The notes under the pieces were generated by a model. That model ran no database searches. It had not been told where the DNA came from and saw only the letters and a program-made list of their open reading frames with translations. Of a DNA stretch of 5,398 nucleotides, positions 5,286 through 5,398 are shown piece after piece. The stretch is from Paraprevotella sp. (GTDB lineage Bacteria > Bacteroidota > Bacteroidia > Bacteroidales > Bacteroidaceae), in the NCBI GenBank assembly GCA_017425765.1, contig JAFOXE010000098.1:1-5398 (forward strand), written 5' to 3'. How positions within the stretch are numbered: position 1 is the first letter of the stretch; every line of letters begins with the position of its first letter. The position numbers and the translations under genes were made by a program.

Positions 5286-5334
5286 CCTGCCTCTTAATCA
5301 GGGTGTCCAGGGTTCGACCCCCTGCGGGAGTACA
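5286..5334 (+). tRNA. Partial tRNA-Lys(CTT), 3' portion; probable attachment site
   Basis: The segment fits tRNA positions 27-73 exactly. It has an anticodon stem CCTGC/TCAGG with a 7-base loop CTCTTAA (anticodon CTT, lysine), variable loop GTGTC, T-stem CAGGG/CCCTG with loop TTCGACC, acceptor 3' strand CGGGAGT, and discriminator A at 5332 followed by CA. The acceptor 5' strand (ACTCCCG expected) and a proper D-arm are absent upstream. Only a TTGGT reminiscent of a D-loop is seen at 5277-5281, two bases too close. The last pair of the anticodon stem is a C-T mismatch where A-U is expected. This cannot fold as a normal tRNA. A 3' tRNA fragment of this kind is the usual scar at one end of a tRNA-targeting element. 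Confidence 0.7.
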
Positions 5335-5336
5335 GC

Positions 5337-5370
5337 AGAAAAGCACTGAAAATCAGTGCTTTTCTTTTTT
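5337..5370 (+). terminator. Intrinsic terminator after the tRNA-Lys fragment
   Basis: AGAAAAGCACTG (5337-5348), loop AAAAT, then CAGTGCTTTTCT (5354-5365) form a perfect 12-bp hairpin followed directly by TTTTT (5366-5370). This is a textbook rho-independent terminator, placed three bases after the tRNA end, and was probably the native terminator of the tRNA-Lys gene. Confidence 0.85.
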
Positions 5371-5382
5371 ATTCTGCAAAAA

Positions 5383-5398
5383 CTTTGCATTTGCAAAT
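5383..5398 (+). repeat. 16-bp repeat, right copy (at window end)
   Basis: CTTTGCATTTGCAAAT differs at one base from 5229-5244. It starts 17 bases after the right 12-mer. Its last ten bases ATTTGCAAAT are a perfect palindrome. The window ends here, so the repeat could extend further. Confidence 0.5.

Larger units (their letters stand above)
4612..5334 (+). mobile_element. Right end of an integrated element (prophage or ICE remnant) ending in a tRNA-Lys fragment
   Basis: Base composition changes near 4605-4620 from the AT-leaning core genes to visibly GC-richer DNA. The segment carries the 3' end of one gene, one small exported or membrane protein gene of the accessory type, and then the 3' part of a tRNA gene, which is the classic attachment site for tyrosine-recombinase elements. 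No integrase, portal, capsid or mobilisation gene is present, so prophage and ICE cannot be told apart. The left limit is the break point and not a proper attachment site. Confidence 0.5.

Noticed and set aside
5245..5334. Complete tRNA-Lys gene
   Set aside because: No acceptor 5' strand complementary to CGGGAGT and no D-arm of normal spacing are found upstream. Only CTCCC at 5282-5286 could pair with GGGAG, which would leave no room for a D-arm.
4837..5346. 169-codon minus-strand reading frame
   Set aside because: It runs antisense through the 154-residue gene, the tRNA fragment and half of the terminator. The plus-strand gene has a signal peptide and good membrane segments, so this is a shadow.
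5229..5398. CRISPR-like repeat array
   Set aside because: There are only two copies of the 16-mer and three of the 12-mer in mixed orientation, with a tRNA fragment between them. There are no regular spacers and no cas genes.

Overview
The window looks like chromosomal DNA from an anaerobic Bacteroidetes bacterium, most likely order Bacteroidales (Bacteroides/Prevotella-like). The protein families fit this. So do the A-rich leaders without clear Shine-Dalgarno sites and the repeated -7 promoter boxes of the form TAnnTTTGC, which are the Bacteroidetes primary sigma factor pattern. I cannot place the genus.

Layout. Positions 1-144 are noncoding, downstream of mutY, and hold small inverted repeats and a possible outward promoter. 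mutY (145-1212, minus) encodes the adenine glycosylase. It is divergent from hup (1382-1660, plus), an HU/IHF-family nucleoid protein. After hup comes a 29-residue, extremely basic protein (1719-1808) of the AURKAIP1/COX24 (mS38/bS22-like) small ribosomal type. A large hairpin at 1839-1896 follows, then rng (1931-3505), a ribonuclease E/G family enzyme. rng converges on an unrecognised 187-residue gene (3632-4195, minus), and a perfect 20-bp inverted repeat between their stops probably terminates both. HU, the ribosomal peptide and RNase G form a plausible housekeeping block for nucleoid structure, ribosome composition and RNA maturation, with DNA repair divergent from it.

From 4344 a promoter drives a gene that starts like a membrane transporter (bile-acid:Na+ symporter-like). 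Its reading frame is broken at about 4605-4620. Beyond that point the DNA becomes visibly richer in G and C. It carries the 3' end of an unknown gene (4612-4722) and a small exported or membrane protein gene (4742-5206). The last ~200 bp hold the 3' part of a tRNA-Lys(CTT) gene (5286-5334), lacking the acceptor 5' strand and a convincing D-arm, then an intrinsic terminator (5337-5370). This is what the end of a tRNA-targeting integrated element (prophage or ICE) looks like. Repeats lie on both sides of the tRNA fragment: a 12-mer in three copies (forward, reverse, forward) and a near-identical 16-mer with the same 17-nt spacing on each side.

The strongest points for follow-up are the abrupt transporter/element junction (real deletion or insertion, or assembly chimera), the tRNA-Lys attachment-site remnant with its mutually exclusive hairpins, the large hairpin in the rng leader, and an unusual cysteine spacing in the MutY iron-sulfur loop. 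I see no CRISPR array, recombinase gene, complete RNA gene or clear new defence system here.
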